This document shows, piece after piece, positions 53,132 through 62,777 of a stretch of 64,000 bases of DNA; the first letter of the stretch is position 1, and every line of letters starts with the position of its first letter. This DNA comes from Paraphaeosphaeria minitans (Eukaryota > Ascomycota > Dothideomycetes > Pleosporales > Didymosphaeriaceae): positions 248,001 through 312,000 of the forward strand of contig WJXW01000018.1 of the NCBI GenBank assembly GCA_015832175.1, written 5' to 3'. Below the pieces are notes generated by a model. It did no database searches, was not told the DNA's origin, and saw only the letters and a list, made by a program, of their open reading frames with translations. The translations under genes were made by a program, and so were the position numbers.

Positions 53132-55186
53132 TTACAGCTTCGAAGAAAACCCCTGGTGCTCGCTCGTCAAACCTAGGAATATGCTCTTGTCCTCAGTCAC
53201 TATATTTGCCAATGCGTTCCGTGTGGAACGCGTTATCGCCTTGGTTGAGTTCGAGCGGACATAGCGTCTGACGACTTCAAGTACGAGCGGCTCAGGACTT
53301 GTCGTTGCATCGTACAGCATAACCAGACTGCTTGTGATGAACTCGACGGAATTCAGAATATCCCGCCCATAATAAAGAAGCTCCTCTTTTGAAGCACCCT
53401 GGACTAGGCCAAGCAAGTTCTGGAGTCTCTGCTCAATGGTATCGGCTTCCAACTTCGATTCTGCACCCATCGCTTTGATCACGCCTCGGACCCAAGGTGC
53501 AAAAACGTTTGCCGTCACGTCCCCATTTCCGAGTCTTTTATCAAGTATGACACGCACGCAATCTTCTGCCATGACACTGACAGTACCCTCCCATATCGGA
53601 TTGACCAGCTGATCGCGATAAATCTTTGCGATGTTCATCAATCCGCCATCTTCATTGTTTTCGCAATATCCAACGCCCCCAAGGCATTCCATGCAGTTTC
53701 TCAGACCATGCACAGACGCTACGCTTATCTGCGCCTTCATAGCTGGTAGTAACAGGCGGAGGATGGCTGCAGCCTGTGCCTGGTCTTGTGGTATCAGCTT
53801 AGAGGCCCCTGTGTTGTGCACAGCATTTTCCCAGCCCTGGTCCAGCGCGCCTTGCAGCGCGACACCGAAGAAGGCAAAATGCGTACCGGCCCAGTACTTG
53901 ACCGTTTCGTCTGCCATCCATCGTAGATGCGCAGGGTTGTCTGCGAGCAGACCGCCACGGACTTTGCGGACTTTGCTGTACGCACGGCAAATGGCGAGGC
54001 CGCGTGCCCAGCTTGCTGCGCTGGTCACTGCCGCGTGTAGACGGGTGATGTTTAGTATAGCTGATATCTCCTTCACGCCTTGCCCTTCGATGCCTATGAG
54101 CCAGCCGCGGGCACCTTTGAGTTCGAGTTCAGCTGTTGGAAGAGACTTGGTGCCGAGCTTGTCCTTTAGGCGCTGGATGCGGATTCCATTGAGCTCAGTC
54201 GAGGGTGCAGCCCCCAGAGGCAAATTTGTATTCTTCACGCGTCGACGCGTAGGGATGTAGAACGCTGACAGACCGCCTTTGGCCGTGCGCGCAAGCAGCA
54301 CGCTCATTTCCGAATCAGTCGCGCTGCTGAACCATTTGAAGCCGTCGATTTTCCAGTTTCCTAGTGGCATGCCAACAGCGTCTTCATGCCGGCCTTGTCG
54401 AATTTTTCGCTCGAGCTCTTCAGGCGTCAACCTATTAGCCACGGTCTCTGTGCCGGAGACATCGCTGCCTCCTGATCGTTCCGTCATCCACTGGGCAGCT
54501 TTAGACTCTTGCTCGGCGAACCCTCAGGAATTGCTTACCTGACCACTCGTCCATGCGTATTCGGGGTCCCGACTGACCAGCCTACGATACACCTCCTCGA
54601 AAACTTGGTTGCGGCCCGGCTGGTCCCCATCCGGATCTCGCAAGTGCCTGCTCATCAACACAGCAGCACCATCCGTCATACTCTGTGGACACCCAGTCAT
54701 CGTCCCGGTCGGACCCCAGAGATAGACGTTGGCAAACTGGTGAATTCGTCGGTTGAACGCGGTGTTCGACTCATCATACGCCACGGCCACGATGCCCTCT
54801 TTGCAGCCAATGTCTTTCAGCTTCCGCCATCCTGCAGTGGTCCAGAGCGGGTCATTTTTGTTCTCTTCTCCAAAGCTTGTCAAGGGCCGGAGCACAGGGT
54901 GATTCGTTTCTGCGTCTGTGGCGTGGACGAGGACTTCGGGATCGAGTGATAATCGAGCAAAGTGATGAGCGTGCTGCGTGACCACTTTGGTATTTCTTGG
55001 GAGATACAGATCGAGGATGCGACAGAGTACCTTGTCGTCCGATGCATCTCCGGCATTTTGTGGCTGAGATTCGGCTTCTCCCCTTGCAGGCAATGAGTCC
55101 GGTGATGTGTATTGCGGCGGTAAGACAGGCAGGGCTTGGAAGAAGCCTGCTGTTGACGAAGAAGCGTGTAAGGGCTGTTGCGACAT
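53132..55186 (-). CDS. Peroxisomal AidB-like acyl-CoA dehydrogenase
   Basis: Exons 55186-54539 and 54490-53132 (48-nt intron) give 668 residues. The N-terminal extension (FFQALPVLPPQYTSPD, ILDLYLPRN) and the middle are those of the AidB subgroup of acyl-CoA dehydrogenases. Flavoenzyme motifs are TDGAAVLMSRHL, MTERSGGSDVSGTET, DGFKWFSSATDSEM, CMECLGGVGYCENNEDGGLM and IYRDQLVNPIWEGTVSVMA. The protein ends in SSKL, a canonical type-1 peroxisomal targeting signal, so it probably oxidises a branched or unusual acyl-CoA in peroxisomes. The AidB group in bacteria is linked to alkylation stress instead, so the substrate is open. The start MSQQPLHASSS was preferred because upstream frame residues look untranslated. 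Confidence 0.9.
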
Positions 55187-55540
55187 GTTTAACAAAAGCG
55201 ATTCCTGGTCTCGGGTTATGGTCTGGGTTTGGTGTTGGCTACCTATAGAAATTGGTGAAGGGAGTTGCCTCGGCTCAACGTGTGTAGTGCGGTGCCAAAT
55301 ATGACTTCCCCGCAAACGCCACATGCAATACATCCGCTTCATTCGATGATACAATTAATACTTCACAGGCGTGAGAGTCACTGATTCTCAAAAGCATGCT
55401 ACTGCGGAGTGATCTGAACTTTGCATGGCCGGTGTGAAAATGGAATTATCCAACTCTCTGCAATTGCCAAAGTATCAAATAGAATAGAAGTGTATATCTA
55501 CAGGTCAAAAGGTTTTGATCCACAACCCCCCGGGCTGAAT
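55187..55540. other. Short intergenic region
   Basis: About 350 nt between two minus-strand genes. It should hold the acyl-CoA dehydrogenase promoter. Nothing specific is seen. Confidence 0.5.
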
Positions 55541-56302
55541 CTAAGTGTAGGTGAACGAATCAATGTTGATCGTCTCAATAGTCCAAGTCTTGCCACCATC
55601 CGCAGTGACCATGTCGCCGCTCGCGCCCGTGACGCCCTTGGTCTGAATGTAGTCCGGATCGGCCACGTCCATCATCAGCTTGGTGTCGACATACTTGTGC
55701 GCCGGCACCGTACCGCAAGCAGCCTGCTGGCACTCAATGGCTGTGCCCCAGCCCTGTGCTTTCCCGCTGTCGGTAGAGATCGTTGATACGACCGTGCCGT
55801 CGAGGGAGACGTCTTGGTCGTACTTGGCCGTAGCGTCGTTGTACTTGTCTGAACGACATGATAGATTAGTAACATGGCCAGTAAGGAACCCGACGGAGTG
55901 GAAAAGGTGGAACTCACAATGGAAAGTCACAGACGAGCCTGGCGAAGCAGTCACATACTTGCCCATCTCCTGCGTATCCTCTTGCAGCGAGCTTGCCACA
56001 ATGCACCATTTTCCAGACGACTTCTTGCAGCCGGCGCTGCCATCCGAAACCGAGATGGCGAGACCCTGGATCAGATCACCGCCGCTCGTGCCCATGCCAG
56101 GCCACAGTGCGAGGTTGCCGGTTTGGGGGCTGTTTGTGTCAGGCAGGATCAAGGTGGTGTTTGCCTCGCGGATGAAGGAGTTGGTTGCCACAGGGCCCGT
56201 CGAAAGTGCATTGGAAAACTGGTAGCCGTAGTCGTTCTGGCGCCGGATGGCAGCAGCGTTGGCGAGCGCGGTGGCTGAGAGGGCGAATGCGGTGGTTTTC
56301 AT
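55541..56302 (-). CDS. Secreted protein of unknown function, conserved-looking
   Basis: Exons 56302-55918 and 55848-55541 (69-nt in-frame intron) give 230 residues. The N-terminus MKTTAFALSATALANAAAIRRQ is a signal peptide, possibly with a dibasic Kex2-like site (RR). The mature part is Gly/Thr/Ser-rich beta-type sequence with LWPGMGTSGGDLIQGLAIS, VTFHYKYNDATAKYDQ, GTAIECQQAACGTVPAHKY and DGGKTWTIETINIDSF, and four cysteines. I recall similar secreted proteins in other filamentous ascomycetes but no characterised function. The pattern suggests a beta-jellyroll that could bind carbohydrate. Splicing removes residues that interrupt the VTFHYKYND strand, which supports the intron. Confidence 0.75.
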   Translation of the reverse strand: MKTTAFALSATALANAAAIRRQNDYGYQFSNALSTGPVATNSFIREANTTLILPDTNSPQTGNLALWPGMGTSGGDLIQGLAISVSDGSAGCKKSSGKWCIVASSLQEDTQEMGKYVTASPGSSVTFHCEFHLFHSVGFLTGHVTNLSCRSDKYNDATAKYDQDVSLDGTVVSTISTDSGKAQGWGTAIECQQAACGTVPAHKYVDTKLMMDVADPDYIQTKGVTGASGDMVTADGGKTWTIETINIDSFTYT

Positions 56303-56821
56303 CTTGAAGAGTTTATTAATTTCGATCAACAGGCTGGATCAACGAGGGTATTGAGGAAACGAACGACTGGATGAACGAATGAAGGATAGTCAGGAAGTTG
56401 ACCAGCAGCTATCCGTATGCAAAAACACCATCGTGCCCTGCTTTCACGATCTTATACATGTCCAAATTGCACCGCGCGGCTTCTCGCAAAATACAATGAC
56501 GATCACGCAGCGAGCGGGTGCTAAGGACGAAATGTGTTGCACCAACGGGCGAAAGACGTTGTTGCGGCTGGCTTCCCTGTGTTCTGAAACACTGGTAGCT
56601 CATTGGATAAATTAAAATGCGGAGCACACACAGACAATCAATTTCCACGATATCCTGGTCGCACTCGCATCGCATTGTTTAATCAAATATACCTAAAAGT
56701 AGGCTAATAAGTTTCTAGATTCTCAAGGCAGCTTGAAGGTCAATTTTGCGATGGTGGTTGAGCGCCCGCATACCTAGACCCGTATCGAAGCCATGCCCAC
56801 ACTTCCTTGCTGCGCATCGAT
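56303..56821. other. Intergenic region
   Basis: About 520 nt between the secreted-protein start and the VIT/vWA stop, both minus strand. An ATGAATGAACGA-type run lies near 56370. No gene signal. Confidence 0.5.
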
Positions 56822-59800
56822 TTAGTTACCAGACCTCATCCTCGACCCATCATAGTTTCCGATCTCATCAGAAAGCTCCTTTGCCCTATCTAGCACCTCC
56901 TCCACCCCTTTCTTTCCCACACTGACTGACAGCCACGCCTTCGCCTTGTCGACAACCAATTCCCAGCTCCGCTGCAAGCTCGCCAGCTTCGTTTCGAGGC
57001 ACACTATCGCCAGAGAAGTAGCCCATTCCGTTTCGTTATATTTTACCTTCTCACCAGCTGCAGCTTTCGACGAGAGATGACGGTTGAGCCTAGTCCTCGC
57101 TTCTTCCATCACATGCTCCCTAATATTGAGTGCAAGGAACAGAGAAAGTGAGTACTCCCACGCCCCATCGAAGGTCTGGAGGTGGATGAGCAGAGACAGG
57201 GTCTCGTCGTCCGTTTTGGGAGGCGAAGTGACGCCCTCAGAATTGGTAGTAGCATCGAAAGCACTGGCTAGGATATCCTTCTCTTGTCTCGCCATCAGGA
57301 GACGGTTCTTGTTTTGTTGCTCCAGAAGCATGCATTGCATTTGGTAGTCTTGCAATGCGTGGTTACCCTGTGGCTGTGGTGCAGGGCTAGGTGATCCGAA
57401 AGCGCTTGCCTGCTGCGGTTGAGCCATCTGCTGCATTTGAGCTATTTGCTGCCTTTGAGCCATCTGCTGCGCAGTTTGCTGCTGGACCTGCTGCTCCTGT
57501 TGTCCTAGTCCTTCCCTAAAACCAAATTCGACCCCTGTGGAGCCAAAGCCAGTGGAGTCCTTAGCGTGAAGGAACGAATCGAAATCGAAGTTTTCCAGGG
57601 CATGCGAGTCATCGTTCCCAAGGCCGAGGTTATTGAACGGAGGATTTTGCGGTTGCTGCCCGAACAGACCTCCGCTTTGCTGCGATTGTTGCTGGGCCTG
57701 TCCAAAAGCAGCCCTGTTGTGTTGCTGCAGTGATTGCGAGGATCCAAGAAGTCCTCCACTTTGCTGCGGTTGGGGTTGTGCCGCTCCAAAAAGTCCGCTT
57801 GGCTTCGATTGCGGCTGCGACGCTCCAAAGAGGCTTCCCGGATTTTTCTGTTGTTGCTGTTGCTGCTGATGTCCTCCAAAGAGACCCCTGCCTGTGGCAG
57901 CTGGAATGCTGAGTGCGTTAGACGATGAACCAAAGGGCGTGACTCCCGACGGTATACTGCCCCATCCGCCTCCTTGAACATGCTGAGCGGACTGAGCCCC
58001 CTGGAGAGAGGGTGCAGGCGCAGGGGGACCATTGCCAAACAAACCAACGCCTGGGCCATAAGCATCACGTTGGGGAACATGGGTGCCAAAGGCCGGGTTG
58101 TTCACATTCCCCAAGTTTCCGAAGAGTCCTCCACTTGAGGGAGCTGCTGCTGCTGGTGGGCCGCCAAAGAGGCCCCCGTATGTTCTCCGATTCCCGGGCA
58201 TAGCACACCCAGATGAGGGGCCTCGAGGGAACGGATTGGCACTTTGTATAGCCTGATGCGTAGCTCCTCCGAGATTCGGAGTCCCGCTTGGCCCAGAAGC
58301 AAGGTTACCAAACAAACCAAACAAACCACTTTGCAGTGGCTCTGGAGCAGGTTCGTCTTCAAGGTATTCCCACTGTGTCTGCTTCTTCTCCGCGTCATTG
58401 GGTCTGTCTTTCTCAACAGCCACGAACGAGCACCACTTCCCGCTGACCTGGAATTGCACGCCCAGACTCACTGCCGCGCACTCCACCATGCTGTTGAAAC
58501 GGCTCTCGTAACGCTCTTTCAGTAACTTTCCTGACTCATCTTTCGCCTCAGCGAGCCACCCTCTGCCTTGCTCGAGCTCGTGCGTGGCCTTTTTGGTGGC
58601 AAGCTGGTGAATCGTGGTCCCGGGCTTGTCCAGGATCTGGATGGGGAACTCAAGCTCGAGAGGTCCATGAGTGCTGGTTCCGCGGAGGATGACAGACAGG
58701 GGTGTTTGGTGTGGGGCTTCGGGCCCGAGAAGAAGGAAGACCGTTGTTCTGTTGAAGGCGAAGAGAGAAGGAACCTTTGAGGGCGCTTGGATGATCTTGG
58801 GGGTCGCGACTATTGGGAGATTCCTGATTTGCGAGGCTCCTGGGACAGGTCTTTCGCTTCTGTCGGGGTCGGCAAAGGGATCAAATAGTGAGATTGGCTT
58901 GATCTGCAGAACGTCAGTATTGAATGGGGCACAACGGCTAGGAATTTCTTGGCTTACTGGCTTCGGACCTTCTTCTTTCTTATTCAAGTCAAGTTTCACC
59001 GTCAAGCTATCGGCAACTCGTTCCACGATTTCGAAATCCTCCTCTTCGTCGAGACTCTCTATACCACCGGCGTACTTCACCTCAAGCGTGTAGTCATTGA
59101 CGTGCGGAGACAAAGCCCCCTTGAGCATCCTAACTACCTTGCTGTCCATCTTCTCGCCTTCGCCAACGGTCTGCGAGAACCCATTCCCTGCTCTTGCAAT
59201 ACCCTCGATAAGCGAATGTGACACGCCCGACCCTACACCCAAGCTATAGACGCGAATCGGCGCTTTGGTATCCTGGACCTGTTCGTTAAGGTAGGTGAAC
59301 AGAATATCCTGGTTCCAGATCGCGCCATCAGTAAGCATCATCACTTCGAGCGGAAGGTCCCGATAGCGTTGCTGGATCGTCGCTTTCAGCGGCTCCAGCA
59401 TCTCCGTCCCGCCGTAGTTAGCCGCCAAAGAACCCACGTGCTGAATAGCTTCGTCCAGCGTCTTTTGGCTATAAGCTACACTTCGTGGCCATAGGAACGA
59501 ATGGGTCGAGCCGAACGAGCAAATGTTGAACATGGCGCTTACGGGTAGCGACTTGAGGAAGATGCGGAGAGCTTGTTTGGCCAGAGCGATCCTAGTGCCT
59601 TCCATTGATCCCGAGCGATCGCAGACAAAGACGATCTCCGGGCTCTGGGGCGGGAGAGCGAACTTCGGAACCAACGTGGCCATCAAGGCCCGCTGGTTGG
59701 GGATGGTGGGATGCGTTTCGAGGATGGCCTTTGGAACCCCAGTATCTTTTGCGACGATCTGAAGGACGAAGTCGGAGTCGAGATGCGTGCTCTGAATTCC

Positions 59801-60556
59801 GAGAGTTGCAGATGCTTTCGTCATTGTGGGCTCGTCGTTGGGTGCGATCGATGTGGTGCCCATCGAAACTGATATGGGATGGCTAGGAGAAAGCACCTTC
59901 TGGATAAATGAGCCCTCTGGCATCTCAGCGTCGACGGTGATTGAGACATTGCCCGAGTGGCCCCCGCGCGAGGGTGTAATCTTTTGGAACTGAGCCAAAG
60001 CAGCCTCAGATCCAGCGTCTGTCCGGCCATAACGAGAGGTGATGATGCTCGGGATGGTGAAGCGGATACCATCCACTTCCATGTCGTGCTTCAGCTCTCC
60101 AAGGTAAGCGAGCTCGATGACGACCCGGGCACCAGGCGGCACGTTCCCGATGGTAGTCATGAACGTGTCAGCTGTTTCAAGTTGCTCGAAGAGACCCGCG
60201 GTCTCCCCTCGCTGAACAGCTTGCGAGTAGTCTTGCTTCGCTTCATTCTTTTCCTTCACCTCGCCGACGATGGTGCGATCCGCGAAATGGCATATGAACC
60301 CAGTGACACTGATACCTTCGTAGAGCGGGAAGACGTACTTGACTTCACGAACGGCCTTGGTCGCCGAGGGATTGATGAAGGTCTGCGTTAGCGTGACGCG
60401 GGATGTAGTCTGGAGAACGGTGGCGTGCGCTTCAAAGTGCACCTGGGGAAGGAACACACGCTCTTTCACGGCGCCAGGGAACAAACCAGGGCGCTGGCGC
60501 GAGGGTGAATTCGTATAGTACAGGCCGCATATGGGAACAAGTTTCTGGCCAAACAT
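56822..60556 (-). CDS. VIT and von Willebrand A domain protein with GLFG repeats
   Basis: Exons 60556-58958 and 58903-56822 (54-nt in-frame intron with CTGAC branch and TGCAG acceptor) give 1226 residues. Residues about 20-150 are a VIT domain (TLTQTFINPSATKAVREVKYVFPLYEGISVTGF, split as TLTQTFINPS and VKYVFPLYEGISVTGF; NVPPGARVVIELAYLGEL). Residues about 300-470 are a vWA domain with the MIDAS motif VCDRSGSMEGTRI. Residues about 770-1040 are Gly/Gln/Pro-rich with at least eight LFG motifs (GGLFGG, VGLFGN, PSGLFGA, GGLFGQ) like GLFG nucleoporins, plus poly-Gln runs. The last 150 residues are helical (SLLIHLQTFDGAWEYSLSL). Similar VIT/vWA proteins include PARP4 and inter-alpha-inhibitor heavy chains, but no PARP domain is present here. 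Role unknown. Confidence 0.9.
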   Translation of the reverse strand: MFGQKLVPICGLYYTNSPSRQRPGLFPGAVKERVFLPQVHFEAHATVLQTTSRVTLTQTFINPSATKAVREVKYVFPLYEGISVTGFICHFADRTIVGEVKEKNEAKQDYSQAVQRGETAGLFEQLETADTFMTTIGNVPPGARVVIELAYLGELKHDMEVDGIRFTIPSIITSRYGRTDAGSEAALAQFQKITPSRGGHSGNVSITVDAEMPEGSFIQKVLSPSHPISVSMGTTSIAPNDEPTMTKASATLGIQSTHLDSDFVLQIVAKDTGVPKAILETHPTIPNQRALMATLVPKFALPPQSPEIVFVCDRSGSMEGTRIALAKQALRIFLKSLPVSAMFNICSFGSTHSFLWPRSVAYSQKTLDEAIQHVGSLAANYGGTEMLEPLKATIQQRYRDLPLEVMMLTDGAIWNQDILFTYLNEQVQDTKAPIRVYSLGVGSGVSHSLIEGIARAGNGFSQTVGEGEKMDSKVVRMLKGALSPHVNDYTLEVKYAGGIESLDEEEDFEIVERVADSLTVKLDLNKKEEGPKPVSQEIPSRCAPFNTDVLQIKPISLFDPFADPDRSERPVPGASQIRNLPIVATPKIIQAPSKVPSLFAFNRTTVFLLLGPEAPHQTPLSVILRGTSTHGPLELEFPIQILDKPGTTIHQLATKKATHELEQGRGWLAEAKDESGKLLKERYESRFNSMVECAAVSLGVQFQVSGKWCSFVAVEKDRPNDAEKKQTQWEYLEDEPAPEPLQSGLFGLFGNLASGPSGTPNLGGATHQAIQSANPFPRGPSSGCAMPGNRRTYGGLFGGPPAAAAPSSGGLFGNLGNVNNPAFGTHVPQRDAYGPGVGLFGNGPPAPAPSLQGAQSAQHVQGGGWGSIPSGVTPFGSSSNALSIPAATGRGLFGGHQQQQQQQKNPGSLFGASQPQSKPSGLFGAAQPQPQQSGGLLGSSQSLQQHNRAAFGQAQQQSQQSGGLFGQQPQNPPFNNLGLGNDDSHALENFDFDSFLHAKDSTGFGSTGVEFGFREGLGQQEQQVQQQTAQQMAQRQQIAQMQQMAQPQQASAFGSPSPAPQPQGNHALQDYQMQCMLLEQQNKNRLLMARQEKDILASAFDATTNSEGVTSPPKTDDETLSLLIHLQTFDGAWEYSLSLFLALNIREHVMEEARTRLNRHLSSKAAAGEKVKYNETEWATSLAIVCLETKLASLQRSWELVVDKAKAWLSVSVGKKGVEEVLDRAKELSDEIGNYDGSRMRSGN

Positions 60557-60899
60557 GATGTTGGGTAGGGTAAGAAAATGCGAACACCAAGTGGCGCAGG
60601 AGTATGAGACAGTCAAAGTTTCACAACACACGTCTGGTAATTGATAGCGAAGCGGGCACAAAACAGGACAGTGTTCAACGAAGGAAGAACAGTGGAATTC
60701 GAAGTCAATTTAGGCTTGTCTATTTCCCCACTGGGCGGCCTCTCGTATCGTTCTGGAGAAACACGCAGCAGCAGGAGAATTGGGAATGCTTCAATATGTT
60801 CACGTGTTCGGTTTCGATAGACCAAAGCACCAGTCACCAGTTGTTCGCGGGAAGGAAGTTTTTAAAGTGGTGGAACGTTGACAATTGAGGGCGTCTCCC

Positions 60900-60907
60900 T
60901 ATTTATA
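60900..60907 (-). promoter_or_regulatory. TATA-like element upstream of the VIT/vWA gene
   Basis: On the minus strand it reads CACTATAAATAGGG. It lies about 345 nt upstream of the ATG, so it would imply a long 5' leader. Assignment is tentative. Confidence 0.35.
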
Positions 60908-61004
60908 GTGGTGGGAGGCTGTGGCCTGATTGGGGCCTGGTCGGTCGAGGGAGGCACAGCCCCTATTAGCCCAGGTCTAGATGTCCTTAGTAATCTCACA
61001 GCAG

Positions 61005-61204
61005 CACGGATCGATCACGTGCAAAGGTCTGAATGGTGCAAATCGGGCGTCATGGGGTTTGATGCTGAAGGGTGAATTGGTGCCGAGTTGCATGCATTCG
61101 GGATTCACGGGTCGATCATGTGCAAAGGTCTGAATGGTGCAAATCGGGCGTCATGGGTTTTGATGCTGAAGGGTGAATTGGTGCAGAGTTGCATGCATTC
61201 AGGA
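61005..61204. repeat. Tandem duplication, two 99-bp copies
   Basis: Copies 61005-61103 and 61106-61204 differ at five positions. Copy one contains the palindrome CACGTG, which is CATGTG in copy two. Both contain TGCAAAGGTCTGAATGGTGC and TTGCATGCATTC. Confidence 0.92.
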
Positions 61205-62777
61205 CGTACTGCATGCGCATGTGAGAGAGGAGAACGAGTGCCCTGAGCGACCAATCGCTGCAGCCGTGCGGCGAGTTAACGGGACACGTTAAATTAAGTA
61301 CACTTAGCCTCCAGCGCTACCACCAATGCAGTCGCTAGCGTATCTATCGCGTAACTTACTCACTGTTACTTTGGCTTTGATACTGTGTTACGAGAATCTG
61401 CGCAGGTTAAGCTAGGGCAGTAGCCCTAGAAATGTGTAAATCTACGTCCGCGGTTATCTCCACAGGAAGCTCTTAGTAATATAGTATTGAAACTAAAGTA
61501 ATAATAGGTAGATCATACACTAACTATACAGGGGAAGTTGAGGGATCTGCTAGTAACTATATTGGGAGTAGCGCTGGAGGTCGAGTGGGAATCAAACGCT
61601 TACCCACGTCTGAAATGAATGGAACAAGCCCCTGAAGCTCGACCTCCACAAAGAGCCGTGGCGCAAAGAACCAGTGCATCGGTGCAGCAGCCCAGCGAGG
61701 GGGGAGTGGTGTTGCAGGCACGCGCGGGAGACTGTTGTTGATCAATCATGGTTGGAGCTGGTGCAAAGGCAGGAGTCAAGGATCGCAACGTCGACATCAT
61801 TGTCCCTTCACGCGCGCGCAGGGGCCACCCGTCTCGACTTATCTCACTTCAAAGGTGTACATGGATGACCCCGACGATCAGTGTTTCACCGTTGTGGGCG
61901 CGGGCGAATTTTCAAAGCGTTTAGAGGGTGTTCAGTCTGGGGACCTCCGACTCTCATGCCCACAACTGGCCGCAACACGATCAACTCATCATTTCAAATG
62001 CCCCCTTCCCGCGAGGTGCGGAGGCCCCGGCGCTATGGCTGATTGGTCCATATTGCATCTCCCTATATCACTGGGCAAGACTTCTGGACCGCTGAAGATC
62101 TTCGCCTCGAGGCTCGCGCCACCCGACTTCGGGAGCCTCACTAGCCGTACTGGTACGCGACAGTGGAATGGAGTCCGATCACTAGCTGGGCAGGTCTGTA
62201 TGAAATACCAACGGCTTTCTCCCCTTAACTTGCTCTCTTATTGCTCCGCGTTGAACATTCGCGTGCATTCCTCATCGTTTTCGTCTGCCATTGCCAACTG
62301 CCTTCTTTTACTCTCCTTAGTTCTCCTTAGTGCTCCACTGTTTTCGGAACCCCGAGTCTGCCTTCTTTGGCTGCTGAGATTCGCATCTTGCCTTCTTGCA
62401 CATGCTCCCGAGCTGGTCTTTTGCTGACTCCATCACTGCACATATCAGCATCCACCCCGGGGCTGATAGCAACATACACAGACCCACTCGGGAGTCTATC
62501 CTCAGTGCTCTATCCTGGGTTCTGCTGTCGAGGTACGGCCTTGGTCTCTTCTTTGTGCTCGCCATCGAAAAGCCCCAAGCCGCTGCATGCGACTCGATCC
62601 AACCTTCTGTCCTCTGATATTCTACCGTGCCTTCACAAGGACTGTATCATATAACACATTAACTAGTACCAGCGCCGGTCGCTGGACGGACTAGACCGTG
62701 GATACACGCTTCCGCGTGGCTTCATCTTCATCACTACGAACACTGCCCTGGTGGACAAAGACCTTATTCTCCAAAGC

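Larger units (their letters stand above)
60557..62777. other. Divergent intergenic region, 2.2 kb
   Basis: It contains the TATA-like element and the 99-bp duplication. An AT-rich stretch lies near 61430-61560 and a TTCTCCTTAG direct repeat near 62310-62330. Unsupported frames occur at 61735-62427. An upstream exon of the acyltransferase gene may lie at about 62370-62660, since the frame is open from 62667 just after an acceptor-like TTAACTAG. Confidence 0.55.

Noticed and set aside
61005..61204. RIP-mutated repeat
   Set aside because: Only three of five differences are transitions and the copies are far shorter than typical RIP targets.
61735..62427. 230-codon plus-strand frame in the last intergenic region
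   Set aside because: No domain, irregular composition, no splice or promoter context. It probably lies in the acyltransferase promoter.
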